64,000 nucleotides of DNA, taken from assembly GCA_013791775.1 (NCBI GenBank), contig VMTE01000015.1, positions 1 through 64,000 of the forward strand, read 5' to 3'. Positions 7,637-15,978 of the stretch are shown in pieces. The position numbers and the translations under genes are program-made. Source of the DNA: Hyphomonas sp. GTDB lineage: Bacteria; Pseudomonadota; Alphaproteobacteria; Caulobacterales; Hyphomonadaceae. Positions within the stretch are counted from its first letter, which is position 1. Each line of letters begins with the position of its first letter. A model generated the notes under the pieces. It was not told the DNA's origin, ran no database searches, and saw only the letters and a list, made by a program, of their open reading frames with translations.

Positions 7637-7720
7637 GACCCCTACTATATTCGGGTCGTTCTGTGCGTCACCCATCACCTACCCAGCAACAATGATCGGC
7701 TGTGGTCGGGAATAGTCAGT
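7637..7720 (+). repeat. Degenerate copy of the att-flanking region
   Basis: Three short blocks found left of the att core recur in the same order to its right: GACCCCTACT (7348 and 7637), CCAGCAAC (7363 and 7683) and GATCGG...GG(G)AA.AGTCA (7516-7540 and 7694-7718). This suggests that a second, decayed element of the same family abuts the first. Spacing differs between copies. Confidence 0.35.
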
Positions 7721-7817
7721 TTCTGTTGGTTGGAGGCGCAGGGCTCGTTCAGCGAGAAATGGCGGAAAAATTGGAGGAAGAATAAGATAACATCTTCGTG
7801 GAACATTCACATTGAAT

Positions 7818-8852
7818 ATGTTAGTGTTTCGTGTGATGTTAGAAAACGAAGCCGACACCGAGAAAGCCAGGGACTTTGCCAACAAGCTCCAAGCCTATCT
7901 TGTGGCAACCCTCCACATGCCGATCAAGCTCGACGGGTGGGAGGGCGGCACCAGCTTGTCGGTGTTTCTGGTACGGCGCTATCGCTTCTACGGCGCCACT
8001 ATCGCCGATCAACCATGCCTCTTCATGGCCGCGCTCGATACGCCGGATGCCACGCCCACCGAAATCGCCAAGCACGTTGCCCTAGTCGCCGGCAACTTTG
8101 ACGGCATCGTGATTTACGCATGCAAACAGATGACCTCAACGCTTCGCGCGCGTCTGGTGGCCAAGGGCGTGCCTTTTGCGGTTCCAGGAAATCAGCTCTA
8201 CATTCCGCAGCTGGCTACGGATCTTCGCGAACATTTCCGCTCGCCGGATCGCGCACGTGGTGATTTCCTGTCGCCGGTCGCGCAGCTTGTCCTCTTTCAC
8301 TACGTCCTGCGTCAGCCATACCACCACGCGACGCCATCGATGCTGGCCGGCGACCTCAACTATTCGGCCATGTCGATCGGGCGGGCATTTGACGAACTCG
8401 CCATGCGCGAGCTCGCCACTGTCGAAAAGCTCGGCCGCGAGAAGGTGCTCACGTTCACTGACGATCCGCGCAACCTGATCGAACGCAGCAAAGCCGCGCT
8501 CCGCAGCCCAGTGCGCGGCGTTCACGCTGTCCGCTTCAAACATGCCCGGCCGCCGATGTTCCTCGCCGGTGAAACGGCGCTTGCTGAACTCACCAACCTC
8601 GCGACGCGTGCACTGCCGACCTACGCCATCGATGCCAACGAATGGCAGTCGTTCTTTGAACACCATGGCATTGAGGACTGCCACTATGAATATGAAGCTG
8701 AGGCGGTCATCGAGACCTGGCGCTACGATCCAGCGGTTCTAAGTCTCGGTAGCACGGTTGATCCGCTCTCGCTCTACGCGCGGTATTGGGACGATGCGGA
8801 TGAGCGCGTGGCGCAAGCCGCGGACGCGCTACTGGAGACGCGGGTATGGTAA
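7818..8852 (+). CDS. Winged-helix-like protein paired with a nucleotidyltransferase (putative antitoxin/regulator)
   Basis: A 344-aa soluble protein. Residues ~150-220 read as a winged helix: a helical QLVLFHYVLRQPYHH segment, then ATPSMLAGDLNYSAMSIGRAFDELAMRELA and a basic wing KLGREKVLTF, the MarR/AbiEi-like pattern. The N-terminal ~140 residues are alpha/beta and not assigned. It overlaps the next gene by 7 bases, so the two are translated together. In type IV AbiE-like systems a winged-helix antitoxin precedes an AbiEii nucleotidyltransferase, and the same arrangement is seen here. ATG 7818 has no clear ribosome site; TTG 7812 is an alternative. The antitoxin role is inferred from the pairing. 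Confidence 0.65.
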   Translation: MLVFRVMLENEADTEKARDFANKLQAYLVATLHMPIKLDGWEGGTSLSVFLVRRYRFYGATIADQPCLFMAALDTPDATPTEIAKHVALVAGNFDGIVIYACKQMTSTLRARLVAKGVPFAVPGNQLYIPQLATDLREHFRSPDRARGDFLSPVAQLVLFHYVLRQPYHHATPSMLAGDLNYSAMSIGRAFDELAMRELATVEKLGREKVLTFTDDPRNLIERSKAALRSPVRGVHAVRFKHARPPMFLAGETALAELTNLATRALPTYAIDANEWQSFFEHHGIEDCHYEYEAEAVIETWRYDPAVLSLGSTVDPLSLYARYWDDADERVAQAADALLETRVW

Positions 8853-9610
8853 CCGGCCTTGATACTTTCCGCCGGTATTTCGCCGATCACAATGACAGCT
8901 ATGTTCTCATCGGGGGAGCGGCCTGCGATCTTTGGTTCTCGCAAGCCGGGATCCGCTATCGCAGCACGAAAGACTTCGACGTCGTACTCTGCGTGGAGGT
9001 TGTCGACGCCGCATTTGCCGAGCGCTTCGCTGCCTTCCTGGAAGCAGGGGGTTACAAAGTATGGGCAACGGCCGAGGGAGAAAGAAAGTTCTTCCGCTTC
9101 GAGAATCCAACGGACAAATCATTCCCAGAGATGGTCGAGTTGTTCTCACGCCCGCCGGCAACGCTCACCTTGCCACCGAGCGACAAGTATGTCCGGCTAA
9201 ACGTTGATGACGCCATCTTGAGCTTGTCCGCGTTGCTGCTTGATGAGCACTATTACGCGGCCCTGAAATCCGGCGGACAGGTCGTCGATGGCGTATCCAT
9301 TCTCGGGCCGGAGCTGCTCATTCCGTTTAAAGCACGCGCATTCCTTGACCTGACCGAGCGAAAAGCAAACGGCGAAAGCGTCGATAGTGCTGACATCAAG
9401 AAGCATCGCAACGACGTGTTTCGGTTAATCCAGCTCTTGCGGACTGACGGAAGCTTCTCGCTTGCAGAGCCCGTCGCCGAGGACCTTCGCCGCTTCATCG
9501 CGGTAATGGCGACCGACTCCGTCAATCCGCCGGACTTTCAAGTCGAAATAAGCAAGGATGAGGGGCTCAAGATTCTGACACAGGCCTATTCCTTAGGGGG
9601 AGCGCCATGA
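8846..9610 (+). CDS. AbiEii-like nucleotidyltransferase (putative toxin)
   Basis: A 254-aa nucleotidyltransferase-fold protein. The P-loop-like GG motif is at residues 23-24 (YVLIGGAACDLWF) and the metal-binding acidic pair at 43-45 (TKDFDVVL), the usual GG...DxD order of AbiEii/DUF6036-type enzymes. A conserved later segment, ELLIPFKARAFLDLTERK, then KKHRNDVFRL, matches the third AbiEii motif region with its lysine. The family includes toxins that transfer nucleotides to tRNA, but a substrate cannot be read here. It is coupled to the genes on both sides by 7- and 4-base overlaps, forming one operon with the winged-helix partner and the broken ATPase. Confidence 0.72.
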   Translation: MVTGLDTFRRYFADHNDSYVLIGGAACDLWFSQAGIRYRSTKDFDVVLCVEVVDAAFAERFAAFLEAGGYKVWATAEGERKFFRFENPTDKSFPEMVELFSRPPATLTLPPSDKYVRLNVDDAILSLSALLLDEHYYAALKSGGQVVDGVSILGPELLIPFKARAFLDLTERKANGESVDSADIKKHRNDVFRLIQLLRTDGSFSLAEPVAEDLRRFIAVMATDSVNPPDFQVEISKDEGLKILTQAYSLGGAP

Positions 9611-9846
9611 CGGACACGACGCCGGAGCCGATGATCGAGACGGCGGCATTCGCCGATTTGGAGCATTGGTCCCAAGAACGACACGCCTGGCAACGCGATG
9701 CGTTGCGTCGTCTTTTCCAAAACGGGGTGCTTACTGACCTGGATATCGATGCGCTCGCAGAGATCTGTCTCAATCCTGCTGCGTCCGGCAAGCCAATAGA
9801 GAAAACTCACTTCGCAGTTGGTTCGCCCTCCTACAGTAGTTTATAA
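9607..9846 (+). pseudogene. Truncated N-terminus of an AAA-family ATPase
   Basis: Only 79 residues remain. The stretch LEHWSQERHAWQRDALRRL, then LTDLDIDALAEIC, resembles the N-terminal lead-in of large AAA/SMC-type ATPases of mobile defence loci, where the P-loop follows about 50 residues later. Here the frame stops (SPSYSSL, stop at 9844-9846), and its last six bases overlap the tail of a convergent chromosomal gene. No Walker motif is left. The ATG at 9607 overlaps the nucleotidyltransferase stop by 4 bases, so the original operon had at least three genes. The break probably records a deletion or recombination junction near 9800-9840. The ATPase identity is from memory of the family pattern. 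Confidence 0.6.
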
Positions 9847-11910
9847 TTCGAGGACCAGTGCTTCCTTTTGGCCAGACTGCGAAGCCGCCGGAAAGGCGCA
9901 GCAGATCAGGGCTTGGTCAGCGCCGATGCGGGCGCGCGGCAACTGTGTATAAGTCACCTCTCCGCTCAGCACCCTGACGGCGCAGGATCCGCAGTTCCCG
10001 GATCGGCAGCTGTATTCAGGGGTCAGCCCGCGCGATTCTGCCAGTTCAAGCAGAGTGCCGCCGCCTGGTGACCAGCGAGCTTCCTTGGCTGAGACCGAGA
10101 AGGCCACCGCGACGCTTTCCGAAGAAACCGGCTTCAGGGCAGGGGGCGGATCATCGAGACTTCGAATGATCGACGCTGGCCCGAACGCTTCAGTATGAAT
10201 GCCCGAGTCGGAAATGCCGACAGCTCTCAGACTTTCATAAAGGGACTGGGTGAAGGATGGCGGACCACACAAGTAGAAGTCGTAACCATCAAAAGGCAGG
10301 ACCGAACGAAGAAGGTCAATGTCGATCCGTCCAAGATGATCGTAGTCTTTGCCCATCGCTGCGCCTGTGCTGTCGGCGAGTGTGCGATGTAGGCGGATAG
10401 CGCCTCCGGATTGCTCGGCGAGCTGCGTTATTTCTTTGTGAAAGGCCCGCTCTTCAGCGTTCCGCGCGGCGAAAAACAGCCAGGCCGGCCGAAATCCCCG
10501 GGTTCTCAGTCCTTCATAGACGAGGTGGCGGAGCATGGAGAGGAGCGGGGTAATTCCAATTCCAGCACCAACCAGTACGACGGGACGCTGTTCACCAGCA
10601 TCGAGTGTGAAGTCCCCGGCCGGCGCGCGCACTTCAACCAGGTCGCCGATCGATAGACGGTCATGGAAGTGATTTGAAACGAGTCCCTGACGCTTGATGC
10701 TGATACGGTAGAAGCCATCCGAGGGCGCCGACGAAATCGTATAGCTTCGTTGAACGGGATCCTGTGCTGCGGGCGTCCGGACGCGAACCGGAAGGTGTTG
10801 GCCGGCAATGTGGGGAACGACACCCTTTCCATCTGCGGGCTCCAGCGCAAATGATCGAACCAGACTGCTCTCCTGGACGATTGCGGCGATTCTGAATGGT
10901 CTCCACGCTCGCTTGAGCGCGGCTGCATCCAGCGTACTGCGCGCTTGTTTCCAGTTGCCCGTCAAAAGGATGTTTGGCGACCATCCATCCTGTCTCAAAC
11001 GCCAACGGAGTGGCAGCGCGTTTTTTCTGAGCAGGATCTTGCCCGGCCGGAAGTGCCAGAGCCGCTCCGCCCCCTGAAATGCGGCGACCTCTTTTGACTG
11101 CAAAACGACTTCTGCGGTTCCGGTGAGATGAAGGACATCGCCCGTTTCAAAATCTGGAAAGACCAAACCGGCGCGGGGATTCAATAGAAAGTTTCCGAGC
11201 GTGTTGAAGTGAAGGTTTCCGGCAAAGTCCGGAATGGTCAGGGACCCATCCTCATTGATTCGGACGAAGCCGGGCTTTCCTCCCCGGTGGGATGCGTCGA
11301 CATGGCGGCCGGCTGCATCATCCATGTACGAGGCCACAAAGAAGGTGTCCGCACGTTCGACTATCTCCCGTCCACGAGGCGGGAGAAATCTGTCATATGA
11401 CTCGGACTGGCAATCTGCCGGGCGTTCGGGATCGCGAACAAAGCTGAAGTCGCGCAGCTGAATATATTGCGGACAGTTCCCGAACGAGTGTTCGACGCTG
11501 ACAACGAAACCATTCGCATCGACGTCCGCTGCACTTCCGTTCATGCGGTTGCGCCGCCGCGATTGCAGCTCGATTCCGAGCAGACCAACTGCCGTCCCGT
11601 CCGAGATTGCAGATCTGACGGGATCCGAAGGATCGGCCGCAACCGTCAGGGCGAGACGTCTGGAATTTGGCGTTGTCATGAATCCGGGGCGACCACTCAA
11701 AAGCGTGATCCATGGTGCACCATCCTTGTCCGCGGCCGCGACAACCACGAACGGAAGTTGAGCGAAAAACGCCCTGTGCTGATCCGGCATATGGTCCCGG
11801 ATGACCCTCCTGCCGAACTGGTCCATCTGCTCTGCGACACCGACGGACCGCTGGAGAAGCACCTCTCCAGGATGAAACGGTGAAGGCTTTTCGATTTCTG
11901 GATCCGACAT
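9841..11910 (-). CDS. PNPOx-like / ferredoxin reductase / [2Fe-2S] ferredoxin fusion protein
   Basis: A 689-aa three-part flavoprotein. Residues ~30-330 form a pyridoxamine-phosphate-oxidase-like split barrel (FAQLPFVVVAAADKDGAPW, FVRINEDGSLTIPDFAGN, HLTGTAEVV). From ~335 to 575 there is a ferredoxin-NADP reductase module with RSYTISSAP (FAD), GAGIGITPLLSML (NAD(P) phosphate) and YLCGPPSF. The last ~85 residues are a plant-type [2Fe-2S] ferredoxin with C-x4-C-x2-C in SCRSGNCGSC and the fourth Cys near ALICC. The electron path NAD(P)H to FAD to FeS to an FMN or F420-like barrel is the natural reading; the substrate is unknown. The fusion occurs in other proteobacteria, often as an oxidative or xenobiotic reductase. 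It lies downstream of the GST gene on the same strand. Confidence 0.88.
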   Translation of the reverse strand: MSDPEIEKPSPFHPGEVLLQRSVGVAEQMDQFGRRVIRDHMPDQHRAFFAQLPFVVVAAADKDGAPWITLLSGRPGFMTTPNSRRLALTVAADPSDPVRSAISDGTAVGLLGIELQSRRRNRMNGSAADVDANGFVVSVEHSFGNCPQYIQLRDFSFVRDPERPADCQSESYDRFLPPRGREIVERADTFFVASYMDDAAGRHVDASHRGGKPGFVRINEDGSLTIPDFAGNLHFNTLGNFLLNPRAGLVFPDFETGDVLHLTGTAEVVLQSKEVAAFQGAERLWHFRPGKILLRKNALPLRWRLRQDGWSPNILLTGNWKQARSTLDAAALKRAWRPFRIAAIVQESSLVRSFALEPADGKGVVPHIAGQHLPVRVRTPAAQDPVQRSYTISSAPSDGFYRISIKRQGLVSNHFHDRLSIGDLVEVRAPAGDFTLDAGEQRPVVLVGAGIGITPLLSMLRHLVYEGLRTRGFRPAWLFFAARNAEERAFHKEITQLAEQSGGAIRLHRTLADSTGAAMGKDYDHLGRIDIDLLRSVLPFDGYDFYLCGPPSFTQSLYESLRAVGISDSGIHTEAFGPASIIRSLDDPPPALKPVSSESVAVAFSVSAKEARWSPGGGTLLELAESRGLTPEYSCRSGNCGSCAVRVLSGEVTYTQLPRARIGADQALICCAFPAASQSGQKEALVLEL

Positions 11911-11968
11911 GCGTGCTCCCGGTACGGAGGAGAACGGGACACCGCCAGGCAGTGTCCCGACTTGTCAT

Positions 11969-12580
11969 TCAGGCATTGAGGCCGACAGCGGTTTTTCCAA
12001 ACTCGACGAAACCGGGAAGCGCCTCGATCCGGCGCAGCCAAGCGTCAACGTTGCGGTAGGCGGCGAGATCGACGTTTCCTTCGGGGGCTCTTGCAATGTA
12101 GCTGTAGAGCGCGACGTCCGCGATCGTCGGCGTGGTTGCCGCTATCCAGAGCCGGCCTTCCAGTTCGGCGTCGATGACTTTCAACACGCCATGAGCCCGA
12201 TTGATAACTTCCTCCGGATTGTATGGCGCTTTGAAGATCGTCACCAGCCGGGCAGCCGCCGGACCGAAGGCAATCAACCCGGCGGCGACCGAAAGCCAGC
12301 GCTGTACTTTTGCGGCGCCGGCCGCGTCTTCAGGCAGCCAGTCCTTCCGGCCAAACTTCTTGGCCGCATAAACCATGATGGCGTTGGAATCCGGCACGAT
12401 CGTGCCATCGTCATCAAGCACGGGCACCTGGCCAAACCGGTTGAGCGTGATGAAGTCTGCGGCCTTGTGTTCGCCCTTGGCCAGATCGACGTTGACGATT
12501 TCCACATCGGCGCCAATCAGGGACAGGAACAGCCGGGCCCGGTGCGCATGACCGGAAATTGGGTGATAGTAGAGCTTCAT
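11969..12580 (-). CDS. Glutathione S-transferase
   Basis: A 203-aa GST with an N-terminal thioredoxin-like domain ([19 protein letters not shown], then [22 protein letters not shown], the glutathione-contacting cis-Pro and Asp-Ser residues) and a C-terminal helical domain with [11 protein letters not shown]. It would conjugate or reduce electrophiles or peroxides in the cytoplasm. Only 58 bases separate it from the PNPOx-reductase fusion downstream on the same strand, so they probably form one stress or detoxification operon. It is divergent from a LysR regulator, the classic arrangement for control of the pair. Confidence 0.9.
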   Translation of the reverse strand: MKLYYHPISGHAHRARLFLSLIGADVEIVNVDLAKGEHKAADFITLNRFGQVPVLDDDGTIVPDSNAIMVYAAKKFGRKDWLPEDAAGAAKVQRWLSVAAGLIAFGPAAARLVTIFKAPYNPEEVINRAHGVLKVIDAELEGRLWIAATTPTIADVALYSYIARAPEGNVDLAAYRNVDAWLRRIEALPGFVEFGKTAVGLNA

Positions 12581-12777
12581 TGATTGAGTCCTTTGCGGCG
12601 GGGGCGGGAGACCGGAGAATCCGGTTCAAAGTGAAATGCCCCAACCGCTTCCACTCAGGAATATCGGAAGGCTTGAAGTCAGTGTTGCGTCCAGCGTAAC
12701 AGTGACATCTACGTCAGACTCTACGTTGAATTGGCCCAGAGGGCGAATTGCCGACCATCAAGCCGGAGCGCAGCATC

Positions 12778-13674
12778 ATGGACCGTTACCACGCCATGCA
12801 GGTCCTTGTACGGATTGCCGATACAGGCGGGTTTGCTGAAGCCGCGCGGCAACTGCATCTCAGTCCGCCGGCTGTCAGTCGGGCTGTCGCCTCCCTGGAA
12901 GCATTGATCGGAGCCCGCCTGCTGACGCGCACGACGAGATCCGTAAAGCTGACCGAAGCGGGGGTTCGCTACGTTGCAGATTGCCGGCGAATTCTGGCGG
13001 ACATCTCTGACTCGGAGGCCGCTGCCGCAGGAATTTTCTCTCGCCCAACCGGTACGCTCACGATCACGGCTTCTGTACTCTTCGGCCAGTTCTACGTCAC
13101 TCCGATCATTCTGGAGTATCTGGAGGCTTACCCGGAAGTCGTTGGTCGCATGCTGTTTCTCGACCGGCTGACAAACTTGGTGGACGAAGGAATCGATGTG
13201 GCGATCCGGATCGGGAACCTGCCGGATTCCAGCTACAGCGCCATCAAGGTGGGTTCGGTTCGCCGGGTCGTGTGCGGTGCGCCGGAATACTTTGAAAGAC
13301 ATGGGGTTCCGAGGCATCCTGCTGAGCTGGCAGACCACAGATTGGTTGCGTCTACGGGTGCGTGGACTTCACTCGACTGGCGATTTGGCCGCGAGGACAA
13401 GATCGTGGTCCATGTGAGTCCTTCGCTTTTCTGCAATTCGAACGAAGCTTCAATCGCCGCCGCGCGTTCCGGATGGGGGCTGACCCGGGTGCTGTCTTAC
13501 CAGATCGGGCCGGATCTTGTCGGGGGCGCCCTTCAGACCGTGCTTGAAGAGTTTGAAGAGGAACCGTTGCCCATACACGTCGTGCACCCGGAGGGAAGAA
13601 ACGCCTCGGCCAAGGTGCGCAGTTTCGTCGATTTCATCGTACCAAGACTGCGGGCAAACCGGCTCATCAACTGA
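12778..13674 (+). CDS. LysR-family transcriptional regulator
   Basis: A 298-aa LysR protein. The N-terminal winged helix runs from MDRYHAMQVLVRIADTGGF through AARQLHLSPPAVSRAVASLE, and a periplasmic-binding-fold effector domain follows from ~90 (GTLTITASVLFGQFYV). ATG 12778 is the family-typical start; an upstream ATG at 12748 would add ten unconserved residues. It is divergent from the GST-flavoprotein operon with ~200 bases between, so it is the likely regulator of that operon. The effector is unknown. Confidence 0.92.
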   Translation: MDRYHAMQVLVRIADTGGFAEAARQLHLSPPAVSRAVASLEALIGARLLTRTTRSVKLTEAGVRYVADCRRILADISDSEAAAAGIFSRPTGTLTITASVLFGQFYVTPIILEYLEAYPEVVGRMLFLDRLTNLVDEGIDVAIRIGNLPDSSYSAIKVGSVRRVVCGAPEYFERHGVPRHPAELADHRLVASTGAWTSLDWRFGREDKIVVHVSPSLFCNSNEASIAAARSGWGLTRVLSYQIGPDLVGGALQTVLEEFEEEPLPIHVVHPEGRNASAKVRSFVDFIVPRLRANRLIN

Positions 13675-14002
13675 GATGCTCGTTTCAGGAACCGGAATAA
13701 TCCATTCCGCCGCGAGAAGATTATCAGACGCGCAGGTCGATGCCTAACTCAGCCGCAGCAGTTTGCTGGGACAGAGAGGTCCGACGGCCATGGTCATGCT
13801 GAGAATAGAGAGACCCCAGGGCGTCTGCGGCGAGCGCCCTGATGGCCTGGCAAGTGTGGGTCTCCAGGTCCACGCGGTCGCCGGTTCGTCCCGCGCCCGA
13901 ATTCTGAAGATGACGTTCCTTGTCGCTTCGATGGCGCGCCAGTTGGCAGTTTCCAACGGTGCTTGCCTGCCGTCGGGCTCAATGAGCCCGCAGTAAAATC
14001 CC
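13675..14002. other. 328-bp gap without a supported gene
   Basis: Open frames exist on both strands (minus 13744-14004, plus 13763-13996), but neither has recognisable motifs or a ribosome site, and they shadow each other. No terminator or strong repeat was seen. With the small orphan genes that follow, this looks like decayed sequence. Confidence 0.4.
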
Positions 14003-14338
14003 ATGACAGAGAAATTCAGCTTCAGGGTTGATGCCCAGCTCAGGCTTGCCCTCCTCGCCGGCTGCGGATGTCAGAAAAGGCGAGCCCTGCTCGAAGCCGA
14101 TGCGCGGCGTGCCGGGCTGACGGGAGCCGAGATCGATGCCGCTGCCCGCGGGCGGAGCTTTGATGCGCGTACAGCCATTGTTCTGGAGTATGCGCGCACA
14201 TTGATTGAGGGTGGCGAACGGGAGATCAACAGGTCGAGACTGCGTGCGGCTCGCTTGGGTCTGGATGCGGAAGATCTTGCTGAAGTCGAGAACAAGGTTG
14301 CGCGGATTCTGTCAGAAGCGGCCGCCGATGACCTTTGA
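14003..14338 (+). CDS. AhpD/carboxymuconolactone-decarboxylase-like protein, degenerate
   Basis: A 111-aa helical protein whose central part, LALLAGCGCQKRRALLEADARRAGLTGAEIDAAARG, then TAIVLEYARTLIEGG, follows the helix pattern of the AhpD/CMD family (nascent helix, Cys motif, AGLT-EIxA, YARxL). The catalytic CxxC of AhpD is not intact: only CGC is present and the following histidine region is altered. It is therefore either a non-peroxidase family member or a decaying copy. It overlaps a 61-aa ORF at its 3' end. Confidence 0.5.
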   Translation: MTEKFSFRVDAQLRLALLAGCGCQKRRALLEADARRAGLTGAEIDAAARGRSFDARTAIVLEYARTLIEGGEREINRSRLRAARLGLDAEDLAEVENKVARILSEAAADDL

Positions 14339-14513
14339 ATGGCTCGTCACCCTTCTGCGCCGGCGGCTGCCCGCCCAACTCGTGCAGAGGCTTCCTCCGC
14401 CTGCAAATGGACTTGCGCGAGAGCGAGACATCGTTGCCGATTGGCTCGCGGATAGTTTGCCGGCCGATTGCGCTGGCCGCCTGGAGTACGACACGCTGGC
14501 AAGGCTCTCATAG
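14328..14513 (+). CDS. Small hypothetical protein (61 aa)
   Basis: Begins with ATG inside the last codons of the AhpD-like gene (11-base overlap). It runs MTFEWLVTLLRRRLPAQLVQ, then a proline turn and the acidic helix RDIVADWLADSLP. No family was recognised. The overlap and plausible amphipathic helices support a coupled small gene, but it could be chance. Confidence 0.4.
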   Translation: MTFEWLVTLLRRRLPAQLVQRLPPPANGLARERDIVADWLADSLPADCAGRLEYDTLARLS

Positions 14514-14907
14514 CATTCAGCAGGGGGAGGGGATCTGGCTACTCCGCGCGATACATCGCGATGTCGCCGGGATCGAAAGACCGGAGCTTCTGCAGCAGCC
14601 CCTCAAGGGCTGCAGCGTTGAAGTTGGCCGGCGTCATTGAAAGATGCGGCGTTGCAAGAACGAAACTTTCGGTCTGCTGGCCCGCGACTAACGCGTGATC
14701 GTCGCGAAGGTCGAAAGCCCGCGCGGCGAAGCGGATGCCGGCGCCCGGCGGATCGATAGAAGCGCACAGACGATGGTTCCCACAAACCTGCGCATGCTGA
14801 CTTTGTCCTTCACGATGACGCAGGGTGGCGGAAAGCGCCAAGACCGCTATTGTGTTGTACACACTAGCTTGGTACTGTGCGTCACGCAATACTGAGGAAA
14901 AGGTGAA
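14514..14907. other. 394-bp region with possible 3' remnant of a minus-strand gene and a promoter
   Basis: On the minus strand, 14780-14539 reads as a plausible protein tail (DDHALVAGQQTESFVLATPH, then AAALEGLLQKLRSFDPGDI) but lacks a start and an intact upstream part, so it may be a gene remnant. The right end (14850-14907) carries the imperfect inverted sequence TTGTACACACTAGCTTGGTAC, a possible PadR-type operator, and GAGGAAAAGG before the next start. Confidence 0.35.
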
Positions 14908-15576
14908 ATGCAACGATTCTTGCTGGCGGCCCTGGCGTCGCTTTTTTGCTTTGGTCAAGCGCTCGCTGACCAGCCGGTCCAGGAGCCAATTCCGGCCGAC
15001 GTCGTGAGCACGCACCCGGAGGTCCAGGTCGAGAGCGTGGATTACGAGTCGTTGCGCGTCCGCCGCATTGATGTCGTCGATGCAGAGGGCATCATCCGGA
15101 TGACGCTCGCCGGAGATTTGCCCAACCCGGTTATCGATGGCGTCGAATGGCGCCGCTCCACGCCGGTCGGCGGCCTTGTGCTTCGCGATGATCACGGCAA
15201 CGAGCGTGGCGGATTTGGATTCGCCAGCAAGTTCGGTGCGGTGGTGTTCGCGCTCGACCACAACAACGGAGAGGCCGCAGGCTTCAATACCTTGCCCGAT
15301 GGCAGTGCCAACATGATGCTGATCTCCCGTCCGGCCCAGGCGCGCAACGCGAGCCTTGGCGACCATCTTGTGCCTGGTCCGACCACAACACCCATTCAGA
15401 TGTCGGTGACACCCGAAGGCGCCCCGGTGCTGATGCTCAACGACGCGGAAGACCGGCCCCGCATGCGCCTCAAGGTGAGTGAAGAAGGCTATGGGGTGAT
15501 CGAATTCCTTGATGCCGAGGGAAATATCGTTGACCAACTCGCGCCTGAGCGCGATCAGCATGACCGGGCACACTAG
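14908..15576 (+). CDS. Exported hypothetical protein (222 aa)
   Basis: A clear Sec signal peptide (MQRFLLAALASLFCFGQALA, cleavage about residue 20) leads into a beta-rich periplasmic domain with repeated short motifs of the type RRIDVVDAEGIIRMTLAG, LRDDHGNERGGFGF and GVIEFLDAEGNIVDQL, which read as Asp/Gly-rich beta-strand repeats. No enzyme motif seen. GAGGAAAAGG lies just upstream of ATG. The PadR-HAAS pair follows on the same strand with ~57 bases between, so it may be the regulated cargo of that pair. Confidence 0.75.
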   Translation: MQRFLLAALASLFCFGQALADQPVQEPIPADVVSTHPEVQVESVDYESLRVRRIDVVDAEGIIRMTLAGDLPNPVIDGVEWRRSTPVGGLVLRDDHGNERGGFGFASKFGAVVFALDHNNGEAAGFNTLPDGSANMMLISRPAQARNASLGDHLVPGPTTTPIQMSVTPEGAPVLMLNDAEDRPRMRLKVSEEGYGVIEFLDAEGNIVDQLAPERDQHDRAH

Positions 15577-15633
15577 CTTCGAAGCCGCCGGCGGGGCGTG
15601 ATCGGCGAGTCGGGGCGGGGGCATGGAGGACTT

Positions 15634-15978
15634 TTGGCCAGCGATAGCGATTGGTTGGCGCAATGGCGGCGAGGCGCGCTCGAGCTCTGCGTGCTCCGCA
15701 TCCTGAGCGACAAGATGAGCTACGGTTACGAAATCGTGGCGTTGCTCTCGCGCCTGGGGCCTTTGGCGGCCGGCGAAAACACGGTCTATCCGCTGCTTCG
15801 CCGCTTGCGCAACGAAGGACTGCTTGAAGCGGTCATGGTCGAGTCACCCAAGGGTCCACCGCGCCAGTATCTGCAGATCACGGCCGTGGGCCTTGAGCAG
15901 CTTGCGGCGCGGTCGGTGGGATGGACCGAACTCAAAGACAGTGTATCGCGATGCCTTGAGCGCGGGAGTGAGGCGTGA
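15634..15978 (+). CDS. PadR-family transcriptional regulator
   Basis: A 114-aa PadR winged-helix protein: LAQWRRGALELCVLRILSDK, then MSYGYEIVALLSRLG and the recognition segment GENTVYPLLRRLRNEGLLEA, with a basic wing and a short dimerisation helix. I chose TTG at 15634 because GGAGGA lies 4 bases upstream and the protein then begins at the family-typical position; the frame extends back to GTG 15598. It overlaps the HAAS-domain gene by 4 bases (GTGA), the standard PadR-HAAS coupling. Confidence 0.88.
   Translation: MASDSDWLAQWRRGALELCVLRILSDKMSYGYEIVALLSRLGPLAAGENTVYPLLRRLRNEGLLEAVMVESPKGPPRQYLQITAVGLEQLAARSVGWTELKDSVSRCLERGSEA

Noticed and set aside
14539-15663. 374-codon minus-strand frame opposite the exported protein gene
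   Set aside because: Most of it is antisense to a gene with a clear signal peptide; only its tail (14539-14780) could be a remnant and is noted as such.
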